The notes beneath the pieces were generated by a model. It worked only from the letters and a program-made list of their open reading frames with translations, was not told the origin of the DNA and made no database searches. Made by a program: the position numbers and the translations under genes. From an uncultured Eubacteriales bacterium (GTDB lineage Bacteria > Bacillota > Clostridia > Oscillospirales > Oscillospiraceae), in the NCBI GenBank assembly GCA_900548615.1, contig URKW01000104.1, forward strand, positions 1 through 6,606: DNA of 6,606 nucleotides. Reading direction: 5' to 3'. Below, piece by piece: positions 1 through 5,045 of the stretch. Position 1 is the stretch's first letter; the number at the start of each line of letters is the position of its first letter.

Positions 1-1
1 C

Positions 2-85
2 CAGCAGGCTCCCGATTTCTCCGGCGGCGGCCAGCCGCCGGAAAGACCCGGCAGCCAGCAGTCCGGTACGGCTCAAAACAGCTGA
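2..85 (+). CDS. Possible C-terminal tail of a plus-strand protein cut by the window edge
   Basis: The frame open from base 2 encodes 27 residues rich in Gln, Gly, Pro and Ser, beginning QQAPDFSGGGQPPERPGSQQ, and ends at TGA 83-85. Such a composition fits the disordered tail of a larger, perhaps surface-associated, protein whose body lies left of the window. No domain is visible, so no function can be assigned. The hairpin at 93-130 follows 8 bases after the stop and lies between this frame and the convergent lyase pseudogene. Other frames are also open across this short stretch, including one on the minus strand, so the assignment is tentative. Confidence 0.35.
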   Translation, partial: QQAPDFSGGGQPPERPGSQQSGTAQNS

Positions 86-92
86 CAGGCAA

Positions 93-130
93 TCAAAACG
101 CCATCGTATGAAGGATCATACGGTGGCGTT
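93..130 (-). terminator. Hairpin terminator downstream of the lyase pseudogene
   Basis: Arms 97-110 and 117-130 pair over 13 of 14 positions (the exception can wobble) around a 6-base loop. On the minus strand the stem is followed by TTTT then GATT, a short U-tract, about 90 bases beyond the pseudogene stop. It probably ends that transcript. It also separates the pseudogene from the convergent plus-strand tail, but plus-strand termination is less likely because few T residues follow on that side. Confidence 0.6.
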
Positions 131-153
131 ACAGCTCATTATTTTAGCTTGGC

Positions 154-179
154 ATGGCGGTGGCAAGGCGCACCGCCAT
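154..179. repeat. GC-rich inverted repeat in the 3' region of the lyase pseudogene
   Basis: Perfect 9-bp arms ATGGCGGTG (154-162) and CACCGCCAT (171-179) flank an 8-base spacer. No T-run follows on either strand, so it is not a classical terminator. It would form a 3'-UTR hairpin in the minus-strand transcript, upstream of the hairpin at 93-130. Confidence 0.35.
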
Positions 180-221
180 ACCGGGGAGATATTTTCTGAT
201 GGCTTGTATACGATTTCTGAT

Positions 222-751
222 TTACTCCTGTTCCTTGCGGATGGCCTCCACCATGCGGGTCAGGCCGGTCTCGATGATGCTGCGGGGCATGGCCAGATTC
301 AGGCGGATGTACCCGGCGGCGTTGCCCACGAACAGACCGTTGCCGCCCTCCAGCAGCACGCTCGCTTTGTTGGCGAAGAAGTCCGGTAGGTCGGTGGTCT
401 CCGGCAGGCACTTGCCCAGGCGGGGATGATGCTCGGCGTCACGCACAGCTGTTCCTGAGGAAAGCCCCAGTCGTAGTGATCCTTGCACCACTGGGAGAAA
501 GCATTATAATATTCGTCATCGTACAGGCCGGTGTAGCCGAAAATGCGGCGGTCGATGCGGCCCCGCAGGGCGTCCAGGATCTCCGGTGCCACGCCGAACT
601 CCATGTCGGCCACCCACATGCGGACGAACTCCTCGTCCTTGTAGGGGAACACCTTCTCCGGGCCGGCGTGGAAGATGTAGCTCCGGAAGCCGTCGGTATT
701 CAGGGCGTTGGTGTGGCGGCGGTCGATGATCTCGTCAAAGTTGTAGGTCAT
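222..751 (-). pseudogene. patB: MalY/PatB-type PLP beta-lyase/aminotransferase, internally deleted and frameshifted
   Basis: The intact family (fold-type I PLP enzymes, about 390 residues) cleaves cystathionine or cysteine to release a thiol or sulfide, ammonia and pyruvate. The first 111 residues read from ATG 751-749 in one frame and carry family hallmarks: FDEIIDRRHTN at the start, MWVADMEF near residues 45-52, IFGYTG near 70-75 and CVTPSIIPA before the break. The last 65 residues continue in another frame from about base 419 to the stop at 222-224. They include the C-terminal GYIRLNLAMPRS motif, whose Arg normally binds the substrate carboxylate. The join at about 417-421 lacks roughly 215 residues, including the PLP-lysine region, and shifts the frame. 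About 176 residues remain, so the product cannot be active. The start is chosen by homology; its ribosome binding site is weak. A sequencing or assembly deletion is the main alternative. Confidence 0.85.
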
Positions 752-771
752 GGTGGTTGCTGCTTTCTTTT

Positions 772-882
772 TCAGCGATGGTCGCATTTCTGACACTGTA
801 TCATGGGCGTTTCGCCCACATCTTTATGCCCGTTGAAGAAGTGGGCATCGGCTCCCACGCACATGGAGTGCAGGCCAAACAT
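772..882 (-). CDS. Small 36-residue ORF with strong SD, upstream of the lyase pseudogene
   Basis: ATG 882-880 is preceded by AAAGGAAG at close spacing, a convincing ribosome binding site, and TGA 774-772 lies 20 bases before the lyase start. The peptide begins MFGLHSMCVGADAHFFNGHK and ends QCQKCDHR. It has three cysteines, two of them as a C-x2-C pair near the end, too little for a complete zinc-binding fold. No family is recognised. Its position suggests co-transcription with the lyase as a leader or translationally coupled peptide. It could also be chance or the remnant of a longer gene. No promoter is visible directly upstream, so transcription may come from readthrough of the terminator at 946-996. 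Confidence 0.35.
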   Translation of the reverse strand: MFGLHSMCVGADAHFFNGHKDVGETPMIQCQKCDHR

Positions 883-945
883 TTATTCTTCCTTTCGTTT
901 GCTTTCTCCTCTCCGGGCTGCCGCCTTTGATCTGTCCTGAAACGC

Positions 946-996
946 AAAAAGAGCGCCGGTTCGATGGTTCTACGAAACCAACAAACCGACGCTCTT
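946..996 (-). terminator. Strong rho-independent terminator upstream of the lyase region
   Basis: On the minus strand AAGAGCG (996-990) pairs with CGCTCTT (955-949). The stem continues through CGGTT/AACCG and GGTT/AACC with wobbles and one mismatch, about 20 bp around a 6-base loop. TTTTT follows immediately (950-946), then GCGTTT. It lies between the tRNA with its tiny ORFs and the lyase pseudogene. The stop codon of the 38-residue ORF at 970-1086 falls in the loop region. The plus strand ends in TTGTTTTC, so weak bidirectional action is possible. Confidence 0.75.
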
Positions 997-1086
997 GTTT
1001 TCTATATGTTGTTTTTCAGATGCGAACCACTTGGGGTCAGCACTTCCGGCAGCTTCCAAAATCCGCCGGAAACGCTCGGTTCGCAT
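970..1086 (-). CDS. Possible 38-residue small protein ending inside the terminator hairpin
   Basis: ATG 1086-1084 opens a frame to TAG 972-970. The product begins MRTERFRRILEAAGSADPKW and ends IENKSVGLLVS. It has an Arg-rich amphipathic N-terminus, one Trp, no cysteine and no membrane segment. A GAGGAG Shine-Dalgarno (1102-1097) lies 10 bases upstream, a little far, while an overlapping ATG at 1090 in another frame is better spaced. The composition looks protein-like, and its 3' end is built from the terminator stem. The family is not recognised. There is no promoter between the preceding tRNA terminator and this ORF, so expression would need readthrough. The sequence may instead be a non-coding repeat that happens to be open. 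Confidence 0.3.
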   Translation of the reverse strand: MRTERFRRILEAAGSADPKWFASEKQHIENKSVGLLVS

Positions 1087-1087
1087 C
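1019..1087. repeat. Nested inverted repeat whose outer arms match the tRNA-Ala anticodon arm
   Basis: Outer arms GATGCGAACC (1019-1028) and GGTTCGCATC (1078-1087) are exact 10-bp complements. Inner arms TTCCGGC (1044-1050) and GCCGGAA (1065-1071) are exact 7-bp complements. The structure spans most of the two tiny ORFs. The outer arm also occurs in the tRNA gene at 1187-1196, and 1076-1088 matches the complement of 1186-1198 over 13 bases. In minus-strand RNA the 1088-1076 arm is therefore antisense to tRNA positions 28-40, anticodon loop included. Confidence 0.6.
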
Positions 1088-1090
1088 CAT
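1037..1090 (-). CDS. Possible 17-residue leader peptide with ideal SD
   Basis: ATG 1090-1088 lies 6 bases after GAGGAG (1102-1097), the best-placed ribosome binding site in the left third. It encodes MDANRAFPADFGSCRKC and stops at TGA 1039-1037. It overlaps the 38-residue frame that starts 4 bases later, so the two are alternatives. A short peptide with two Cys codons at its end, followed by a strong terminator and then a sulfur amino acid lyase, resembles an attenuation leader. That resemblance is inference only. An alternative antiterminator pairing was not found by eye. Confidence 0.3.
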   Translation of the reverse strand: MDANRAFPADFGSCRKC

Positions 1091-1112
1091 ATAAATCTCC
1101 TCAAAAAGTTGC

Positions 1113-1147
1113 AAAAAAGCTGTGAAATATGAAATTTCACAGCTTTT
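1113..1147 (-). terminator. Rho-independent terminator of the Ala tRNA
   Basis: A perfect 14-bp stem (1115-1128 with 1134-1147) with a 5-base loop is followed on the minus strand by a run of six T residues (1118-1113). It begins 2 bases after the tRNA CCA end, so it is the natural 3' end of the tRNA transcript. Confidence 0.85.
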
Positions 1148-1149
1148 CG

Positions 1150-1225
1150 TGGTGGACCTGAAGGGATTCGAACCCTCGACCTCTCGGATGCGAACCGAAC
1201 GCTCTCCCAGCTGAGCTACAAGCCC
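1150..1225 (-). tRNA. tRNA-Ala (anticodon CGC)
   Basis: A complete 76-base cloverleaf on the minus strand. The acceptor stem GGGCTTG/CAGGTCC has the G3-U70 wobble that marks alanine tRNAs. The D stem is GCTC/GAGC, the anticodon stem TTCGG/CCGAG and the loop TTCGCAT, giving anticodon CGC for the rare GCG codon. The T arm contains GTTCGAATC, and the 3' CCA (1152-1150) is encoded. Its own terminator follows. The promoter sits before a partial copy of the tRNA rather than immediately before this gene, so the primary transcript should carry a leader of about 65 bases that needs 5' processing. Confidence 0.95.
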
Positions 1226-1261
1226 GAATATGAAGTTGTATGGTCGCGGTATGTCAGGCTT

Positions 1262-1287
1262 GCTCTCCCAGCTGAGCTACAAGCCCG
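1262..1287 (-). repeat. Duplicated 5' end of the Ala tRNA (26-bp exact copy)
   Basis: Bases 1262-1287 are identical to 1201-1226, which cover tRNA positions 1-25 plus one flanking base, at an offset of 61 bp. The copy holds the 5' acceptor strand and the whole D arm. It then diverges into 35 bases with no anticodon arm, T arm or CCA, so it is a truncated tRNA copy and not a gene. It starts just after the predicted transcription start and would form part of the leader of the intact tRNA. Confidence 0.85.
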
Positions 1288-1296
1288 TACCTTTAC

Positions 1297-1324
1297 ATTA
1301 TACACAGTTTTTTCGAAAATGCAA
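1297..1324 (-). promoter_or_regulatory. Promoter of the tRNA-Ala transcript
   Basis: On the minus strand -35 TTGCAT (1324-1319), a 16-base spacer and a perfect -10 TATAAT (1302-1297) precede GTAAAGG. Transcription should start near 1290, immediately before the partial tRNA copy at 1286. It diverges from the plus-strand promoter at 1374-1402. Confidence 0.75.
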
Positions 1325-1373
1325 GAGGGAATTGTGTTAAGTATCGCTTATGTCGAATATTAAAAACAACTAT

Positions 1374-1402
1374 TTCACTTATATATCCTCCTTTGATATA
1401 AT
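1374..1402 (+). promoter_or_regulatory. Promoter of the F420 ligase-family gene
   Basis: TTCACT (1374-1379), a 17-base spacer and perfect TATAAT (1397-1402) predict a start near 1409, giving a 5' leader of about 40 bases before ATG 1448. The upstream DNA is AT-rich, unlike the coding regions. Confidence 0.7.
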
Positions 1403-1403
1403 G

Positions 1404-1420
1404 AATTGCAAAACGCAATT
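1404..1420. promoter_or_regulatory. Small inverted repeat over the predicted transcription start
   Basis: AATTGC (1404-1409) and GCAATT (1415-1420) are perfect 6-bp arms around AAAAC. Lying just after the -10 box and over the expected start, the repeat could be an operator or a 5'-UTR hairpin. It is short and could be chance. Confidence 0.35.
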
Positions 1421-1447
1421 GACAGACCGTGAAAGGATGAAGGAAAT

Positions 1448-2644
1448 ATGAGAACGTTGGGAACTGTTGTACGGGGCGTGCGCGCGCCGATTTTCCGTCA
1501 GGGCGACGACGCCGTGACCGTGACTGTGGAGACCGTGCTGAACGCGCTGCGCGAAAACGGCATCGAGGCTCACGACAAGGACGTGGTGGCCATCACCGAG
1601 TCCGTGGTGGCCCGCTGCCAGGGCAACTACGCCACCGTGGAGCAGATCAGCGCCGACGTCCGCGCCAAAACCGGCGGCGAGACCGTGGCCGTGGTGTTCC
1701 CCATTCTCAGCCGCAACCGCTTCTCTCTGCTGCTGCAGGGCATCGCCGGTGGCTGCAAGAAGGTGGTGCTGATGCTCAGCTATCCCTCCGACGAGGTGGG
1801 CAACCATCTGGTGTCCATGGATCAGCTGGACGAGGCGGGCATCGACCCCTGGCACGACGTGCTGGATCTGAAGCGCTTCCGTGACGCTTTCGGCGCGGTG
1901 ATCCACCCCTTTACCGGCGTGGACTATGTGGACTACTACAAGACCATCATTGAGAAGGCCGGAGCCGAAGCGGAGATCGTGTTCGCCAACCGGGTGCAGG
2001 CGGTGCTGGACTACACCGACACCGTGATCTGCTGCGATATCCACACCCGTGCACGCAGCAAGCGGCTGCTGAAGGCCGCCGGCACCAAGACGGTGCTGGG
2101 TCTGGACGACCTGCTGACCGCTCCCGTGGATGGCAGCGGCTACAACCCCCAGTACGGCCTGCTGGGCAGCAACAAGGCCGACGATGAGCGGGTGAAGCTG
2201 TTCCCCCGTGACGCCATGGCGGTAGCCGAGGGCATCGGCAAGGCCATGAGCCAGGCCACCGGCAAGCAGATCGAGGCCATGGTCTATGGCGACGGCGCGT
2301 TCAAGGATCCCGCCGGTAAGATCTGGGAGCTGGCCGACCCCGTGGTGTCCCCCGGCTATACCGCCGGTCTGATCGGCACCCCCAATGAGCTGAAGCTGAA
2401 GTATCTGGCCGACCACGACTTCGGCGACCTGACCGGCGAGGCGCTGCAGAAGGCCGTGGCCGAGAAGATCCGCCAGAAGGACGCGTCCGTCAGTCTGGTG
2501 GGCAACATGGTGTCCGAGGGCACCACACCCCGCAACCTCACCGACCTGATCGGCTCCCTGTGCGACTTGACCTCCGGCAGCGGCGACAAGGGCACCCCCA
2601 TCATCTACATTCAGGGCTATTTTGATAACTACACCAACGAGTAA
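1448..2644 (+). CDS. Coenzyme F420-0:L-glutamate ligase family protein (CofE-like, COG1478)
   Basis: The 398-residue protein starts at ATG 1448, 4 to 5 bases after AAGGA. The family joins glutamate by a gamma-peptide bond to coenzyme F420-0 using a nucleotide triphosphate. The fold is suggested by DVVAITESVVARCQGN (residues 45-60), matching the conserved 'DVVVI-ES-V--A-G' strand of CofE, then FPILSRNRFSLLLQGIA (84-100) and the acidic, glycine-rich YGDGAFKDP (280-288), probably part of the metal/nucleotide site. There is no signal peptide or membrane segment, so it is cytosolic. It has its own promoter and terminator and precedes the methylene-THF reductase operon. F420 is not generally known in gut Clostridia and no F420 enzyme is visible. 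A COG1478 member in Chlamydia has been reported to replace FolC, so folate glutamylation is a serious alternative. The family is fairly sure; the substrate is unknown. Confidence 0.8.
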   Translation: MRTLGTVVRGVRAPIFRQGDDAVTVTVETVLNALRENGIEAHDKDVVAITESVVARCQGNYATVEQISADVRAKTGGETVAVVFPILSRNRFSLLLQGIAGGCKKVVLMLSYPSDEVGNHLVSMDQLDEAGIDPWHDVLDLKRFRDAFGAVIHPFTGVDYVDYYKTIIEKAGAEAEIVFANRVQAVLDYTDTVICCDIHTRARSKRLLKAAGTKTVLGLDDLLTAPVDGSGYNPQYGLLGSNKADDERVKLFPRDAMAVAEGIGKAMSQATGKQIEAMVYGDGAFKDPAGKIWELADPVVSPGYTAGLIGTPNELKLKYLADHDFGDLTGEALQKAVAEKIRQKDASVSLVGNMVSEGTTPRNLTDLIGSLCDLTSGSGDKGTPIIYIQGYFDNYTNE

Positions 2645-2693
2645 GAGGCTTTCCCCTCCTCCCTGCCGCGCTATGCGGCGATGAACCTTCAGT

Positions 2694-2735
2694 AAACCCC
2701 CAGCTGTGCTGTCCAACGGCACAGTTGGGGGTTTT
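2694..2735 (+). terminator. Rho-independent terminator after the F420 ligase-family gene
   Basis: ACCCCCAGCTGTGC (2696-2709) pairs with GCACAGTTGGGGGT (2719-2732), 14 bp with one G-U, around a 9-base loop and followed by TTTT. It ends 91 bases after the stop codon and separates this gene from the reductase operon. Confidence 0.9.
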
Positions 2736-2911
2736 ATCGTTCGATGAATACACGATACCGAAAAATGACACAGCTGCTGTGGAGCCTTTCGCGTTTCCGT
2801 CTTATATTCCCTTCCGAATTTGCCCTTGTGAGGCGGCATTTGCAAGACAGTAATGGGCGCTTTTATCGACTCCGCAAGCCATTGGTTTCCGGCGTAAAAC
2901 CGGCTTCAAAT

Positions 2912-2929
2912 AGTTAGCAAAAGCTAACT
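2912..2929. promoter_or_regulatory. Perfect palindrome, candidate operator upstream of rnfC2
   Basis: AGTTAGC (2912-2918) and GCTAACT (2923-2929) are exact 7-bp arms around AAAA. The spacing and TTAGC/GCTAA half-sites look like a dimeric regulator site. They recall DtxR/IdeR-type metal-responsive boxes, though this match is loose. The centre is about 55 bases before the predicted -35, so an activator site or an unrecognised upstream promoter is as likely as repression. A small hairpin is the alternative. Confidence 0.45.
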
Positions 2930-2975
2930 TTTGTGACAAAAAACACAATTTCCAAAAAGAATTTCTCTACAATAC

Positions 2976-3005
2976 TGGACTTTTACACATGATGTATACT
3001 ATAAT
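2976..3005 (+). promoter_or_regulatory. Promoter of the rnfC2-metV-metF operon
   Basis: TGGACT (2976-2981), an 18-base spacer and perfect TATAAT (3000-3005) predict a start near 3012, about 50 bases before the TTG start codon. An overlapping TATACT (2995-3000) has no well-placed -35. The -35 box matches consensus at 4 of 6 positions. Confidence 0.6.
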
Positions 3006-3061
3006 CCTTATGGAGAACATTGGCAGAGAAACTAAGAACAACTGTAAGAGGGTGATATTTT

Positions 3062-5029
3062 TTGGATTATACCAAGTATGCGTTGAAAAGCGCGGAAGAG
3101 CTTGACTGCATGATGGCAGGAAAGGACAATTTCTTTGTCGTTGCCTGCAACAAGTGCTTCAAGGAGTTTGACACCACCGAGGAGCCGGAGTGCGGCGGCT
3201 TTGCCGCCATCGCCGCCGAAAAGGGCAAGCACATCACGGGCTCTGTGAAGGTGGACTTCCTGTGCAACAAGGTGCAGACCGAAAAGAAGCTGGCCGGGAT
3301 CGTCCCCGCGGGGACGGATAACGTGGTGGTCATCTCCTGCGGTCTGGGCGTGCAGACGGTGGCCGACCTTGCGGAGGTGCCCACGTTTACCGCCACCAAT
3401 TCCCTGAACTATGTGGGTCATCACGGCATGGCGCTGACGAAAAAGACCTGCGGTGCCTGCGCCCAGTGCTATCTGAACGCCACCGGCGGTATCTGCCCCA
3501 TCGCGGACTGCTCCAAGAGCCTGGTGAACGGCCAGTGCGGCGGCGCCAAGAACGGCAAGTGCGAGATCGACCCCAAGAAGGACTGCGCGTGGGAAAACAT
3601 CTATCAGCGCCTTGAGAAGCAGGGCCGGACGAAGGAGTTCCTGGAGCAGCCCATTCAGCTGCGGGACTACTCGCTGGCCGGTGTGGAGGAGATCAAGGCC
3701 TACGTGGCCGAGGCTCGTGCACGGCGCTATGAAGGCTTTTACGGCGGCGTCCATCCCACGGAGAACAAGGAGTTCACCGAGCATCTGGCGATCCAGAGGT
3801 TCCCGGAGCCGGACACCGTGGTCATCCCCCTGTCGATGCACATCGGCGCTCCCGCCACCCCGGTGGTGAAGCCCGGCGACTATGTGAAGGTCGGCCAGCT
3901 GATCGGCGAACAGGCGGGCTTTGTCAGTGCGCCTGTCCACGCCAGCGTCAGCGGTACTGTGCTGGCGGTGGAGCCTCACACCCACCCCAACAAGGGCCCC
4001 GGCGTGCTGAGCGTCGTCATCCAGAACGACGGCAAGAACACGCTGCACGAGTCCGTGGTTCCCAACAAGCCCCTCGAGGAACTGACGCCTGACGAGATCG
4101 TTGAGATCGTCAAGGAAAAGGGCATCGTGGGCATGGGCGGCGCTACGTTCCCCACTTATGTCAAGCTGAAGCCCGGCAAGCCCATTGACGCGGTGCTCAT
4201 CAACGGCTCCGAGTGCGAGCCGTACCTGACGGCGGATCACCGGATGCTGCTGGAATACGCCGACGAGATCCTCTACGGTCTGCGGGCCATGATGAAGGCG
4301 GTAGACGCGCCGGAGGGCGTGATCCTCATCGAGGACAACAAGCCCGACGCCGTGGCGCTGATGGAGGAAAAGGTGGCACCCTACGACAACATCCGCGTGG
4401 TGGCCGCCAAGACCCAGTACCCCGAGGGCGCTGAAAAGATGCTCATCAAGCGGGTCATGGGCCGTCACGTGCCCAGCGGAAAGCTGCCCGCCGACGTAGG
4501 CTGCGTGGTCAGCAACGCCTCCACCGCCAAGGCGGTCTCCGATGCCATCCAGAAGGGCATGCCCTTTATTGAGCGCGCCGTCTCCGTGACCGGCGAGTTC
4601 ATCCGGAACCCCGGCAACTACATGATCAAGATGGGCACCAGCGTGCAGGCCATCATCGACCACTGCGGCGGCATCACAGGCGACGACGTGGTGCTGAAGA
4701 TGGGCGGCCCCATGATGGGCGCTCCCCTTCACGACACCAATGTGCCCATTGTCAAGGGCTCCAACGGCGTCATCGCCATCCCCGCCGACCACACGGAGGA
4801 GAAGGAATGCATCAAGTGCGGCCGCTGCGTGGACGTGTGTCCCATGGAGCTGCAGCCGCTGGAGATCTATAAGTACGGCCAGCTGGGCGACACCGACGCG
4901 CTGCTGAAGCTGAACGTCATGGACTGCTTCTCCTGCCGGTGCTGCGAGTACATCTGCTCGTCCAAGATCCCGCTGGTCTCCAAGATCAACGAGGCCAAGG
5001 GTCTGGTCATGCCTCTGCTGAAGAAATAA
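3062..5029 (+). CDS. rnfC2: RnfC2-like NADH-oxidising subunit fused to an N-terminal MetV-like domain
   Basis: This 655-residue cytosolic subunit should take electrons from NADH for methylene-THF reductase. Residues 1-205 form a MetV-like module (MTHFR_C type) with Cys at 29, 32, 68, 93, 130, 133, 136, 145, 150, 159, 167 and 175, including TGGICPIADCSKSLVNG. Residues about 228-324 are the RnfC barrel-sandwich domain. Residues about 350-570 are the Complex I 51-kDa-type flavin/NADH domain, with GMGGATFP (357-364) and NGSECEPYLTADHR (381-394). Two [4Fe-4S] motifs follow: CIKCGRCVDVCP (583-594) and CFSCRCCEYICS (622-633). The start is TTG 3062, 7 bases after GAGGGTG; the next in-frame Met would remove part of the conserved N-terminus. 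No other rnf gene or membrane segment is present, so this is not the ion-pumping Rnf complex. It matches the RnfC2 of the Acetobacterium-type MetF-MetV-RnfC2 reductase. Confidence 0.9.
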   Translation: MDYTKYALKSAEELDCMMAGKDNFFVVACNKCFKEFDTTEEPECGGFAAIAAEKGKHITGSVKVDFLCNKVQTEKKLAGIVPAGTDNVVVISCGLGVQTVADLAEVPTFTATNSLNYVGHHGMALTKKTCGACAQCYLNATGGICPIADCSKSLVNGQCGGAKNGKCEIDPKKDCAWENIYQRLEKQGRTKEFLEQPIQLRDYSLAGVEEIKAYVAEARARRYEGFYGGVHPTENKEFTEHLAIQRFPEPDTVVIPLSMHIGAPATPVVKPGDYVKVGQLIGEQAGFVSAPVHASVSGTVLAVEPHTHPNKGPGVLSVVIQNDGKNTLHESVVPNKPLEELTPDEIVEIVKEKGIVGMGGATFPTYVKLKPGKPIDAVLINGSECEPYLTADHRMLLEYADEILYGLRAMMKAVDAPEGVILIEDNKPDAVALMEEKVAPYDNIRVVAAKTQYPEGAEKMLIKRVMGRHVPSGKLPADVGCVVSNASTAKAVSDAIQKGMPFIERAVSVTGEFIRNPGNYMIKMGTSVQAIIDHCGGITGDDVVLKMGGPMMGAPLHDTNVPIVKGSNGVIAIPADHTEEKECIKCGRCVDVCPMELQPLEIYKYGQLGDTDALLKLNVMDCFSCRCCEYICSSKIPLVSKINEAKGLVMPLLKK

Positions 5030-5045
5030 GGGAGGGAGAGAACAT

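Larger units (their letters stand above)
2736..3061 (+). other. Intergenic control region before rnfC2-metV-metF
   Basis: This gap of about 326 bases holds no convincing gene; a long minus-strand frame crossing it is antisense to the ligase gene. Bases 2736-2900 show only weak inverted repeats. The part after 2900 becomes AT-rich and contains the palindrome at 2912-2929, the promoter at 2976-3005 and the GAGGGTG ribosome binding site at 3048-3054. No SAM, THF or T-box riboswitch core was recognised, and the predicted leader (about 3012-3061) is too short for one. Confidence 0.6.

Noticed and set aside
20..42. GC-rich hairpin TCCGGCGGC-GGCCA-GCCGCCGGA
   Set aside because: No T-run follows on either strand and it lies within the possible Gly/Pro-rich coding tail, where such repeats arise from codon use.
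108..389. Plus-strand open frame across the left region
   Set aside because: It lies antisense to the recognisable lyase C-terminus and starts inside the terminator hairpin with no SD.
900..1100. T-box riboswitch upstream of the lyase
   Set aside because: The conserved T-box sequence (GGGTGGNACCGCG type) and a specifier stem were not found; the hairpins are simple terminators or repeats.
1226..1287. A second complete tRNA gene upstream of the Ala tRNA
   Set aside because: Only positions 1-25 are present; no anticodon arm, T arm or CCA can be folded from the following 35 bases.
1379..2845. Long minus-strand open frame opposite the F420 ligase-family gene
   Set aside because: Its His/Gly/Val-rich translation is typical of the antisense of a GC-rich gene, it resembles no family, and the plus strand carries a recognised protein with promoter, SD and terminator.
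3010..3107. Small plus-strand ORF beginning ATGGAGAAC just before rnfC2
   Set aside because: The ATG lies at the predicted transcription start with no ribosome binding site, and the frame runs out of phase into rnfC2.
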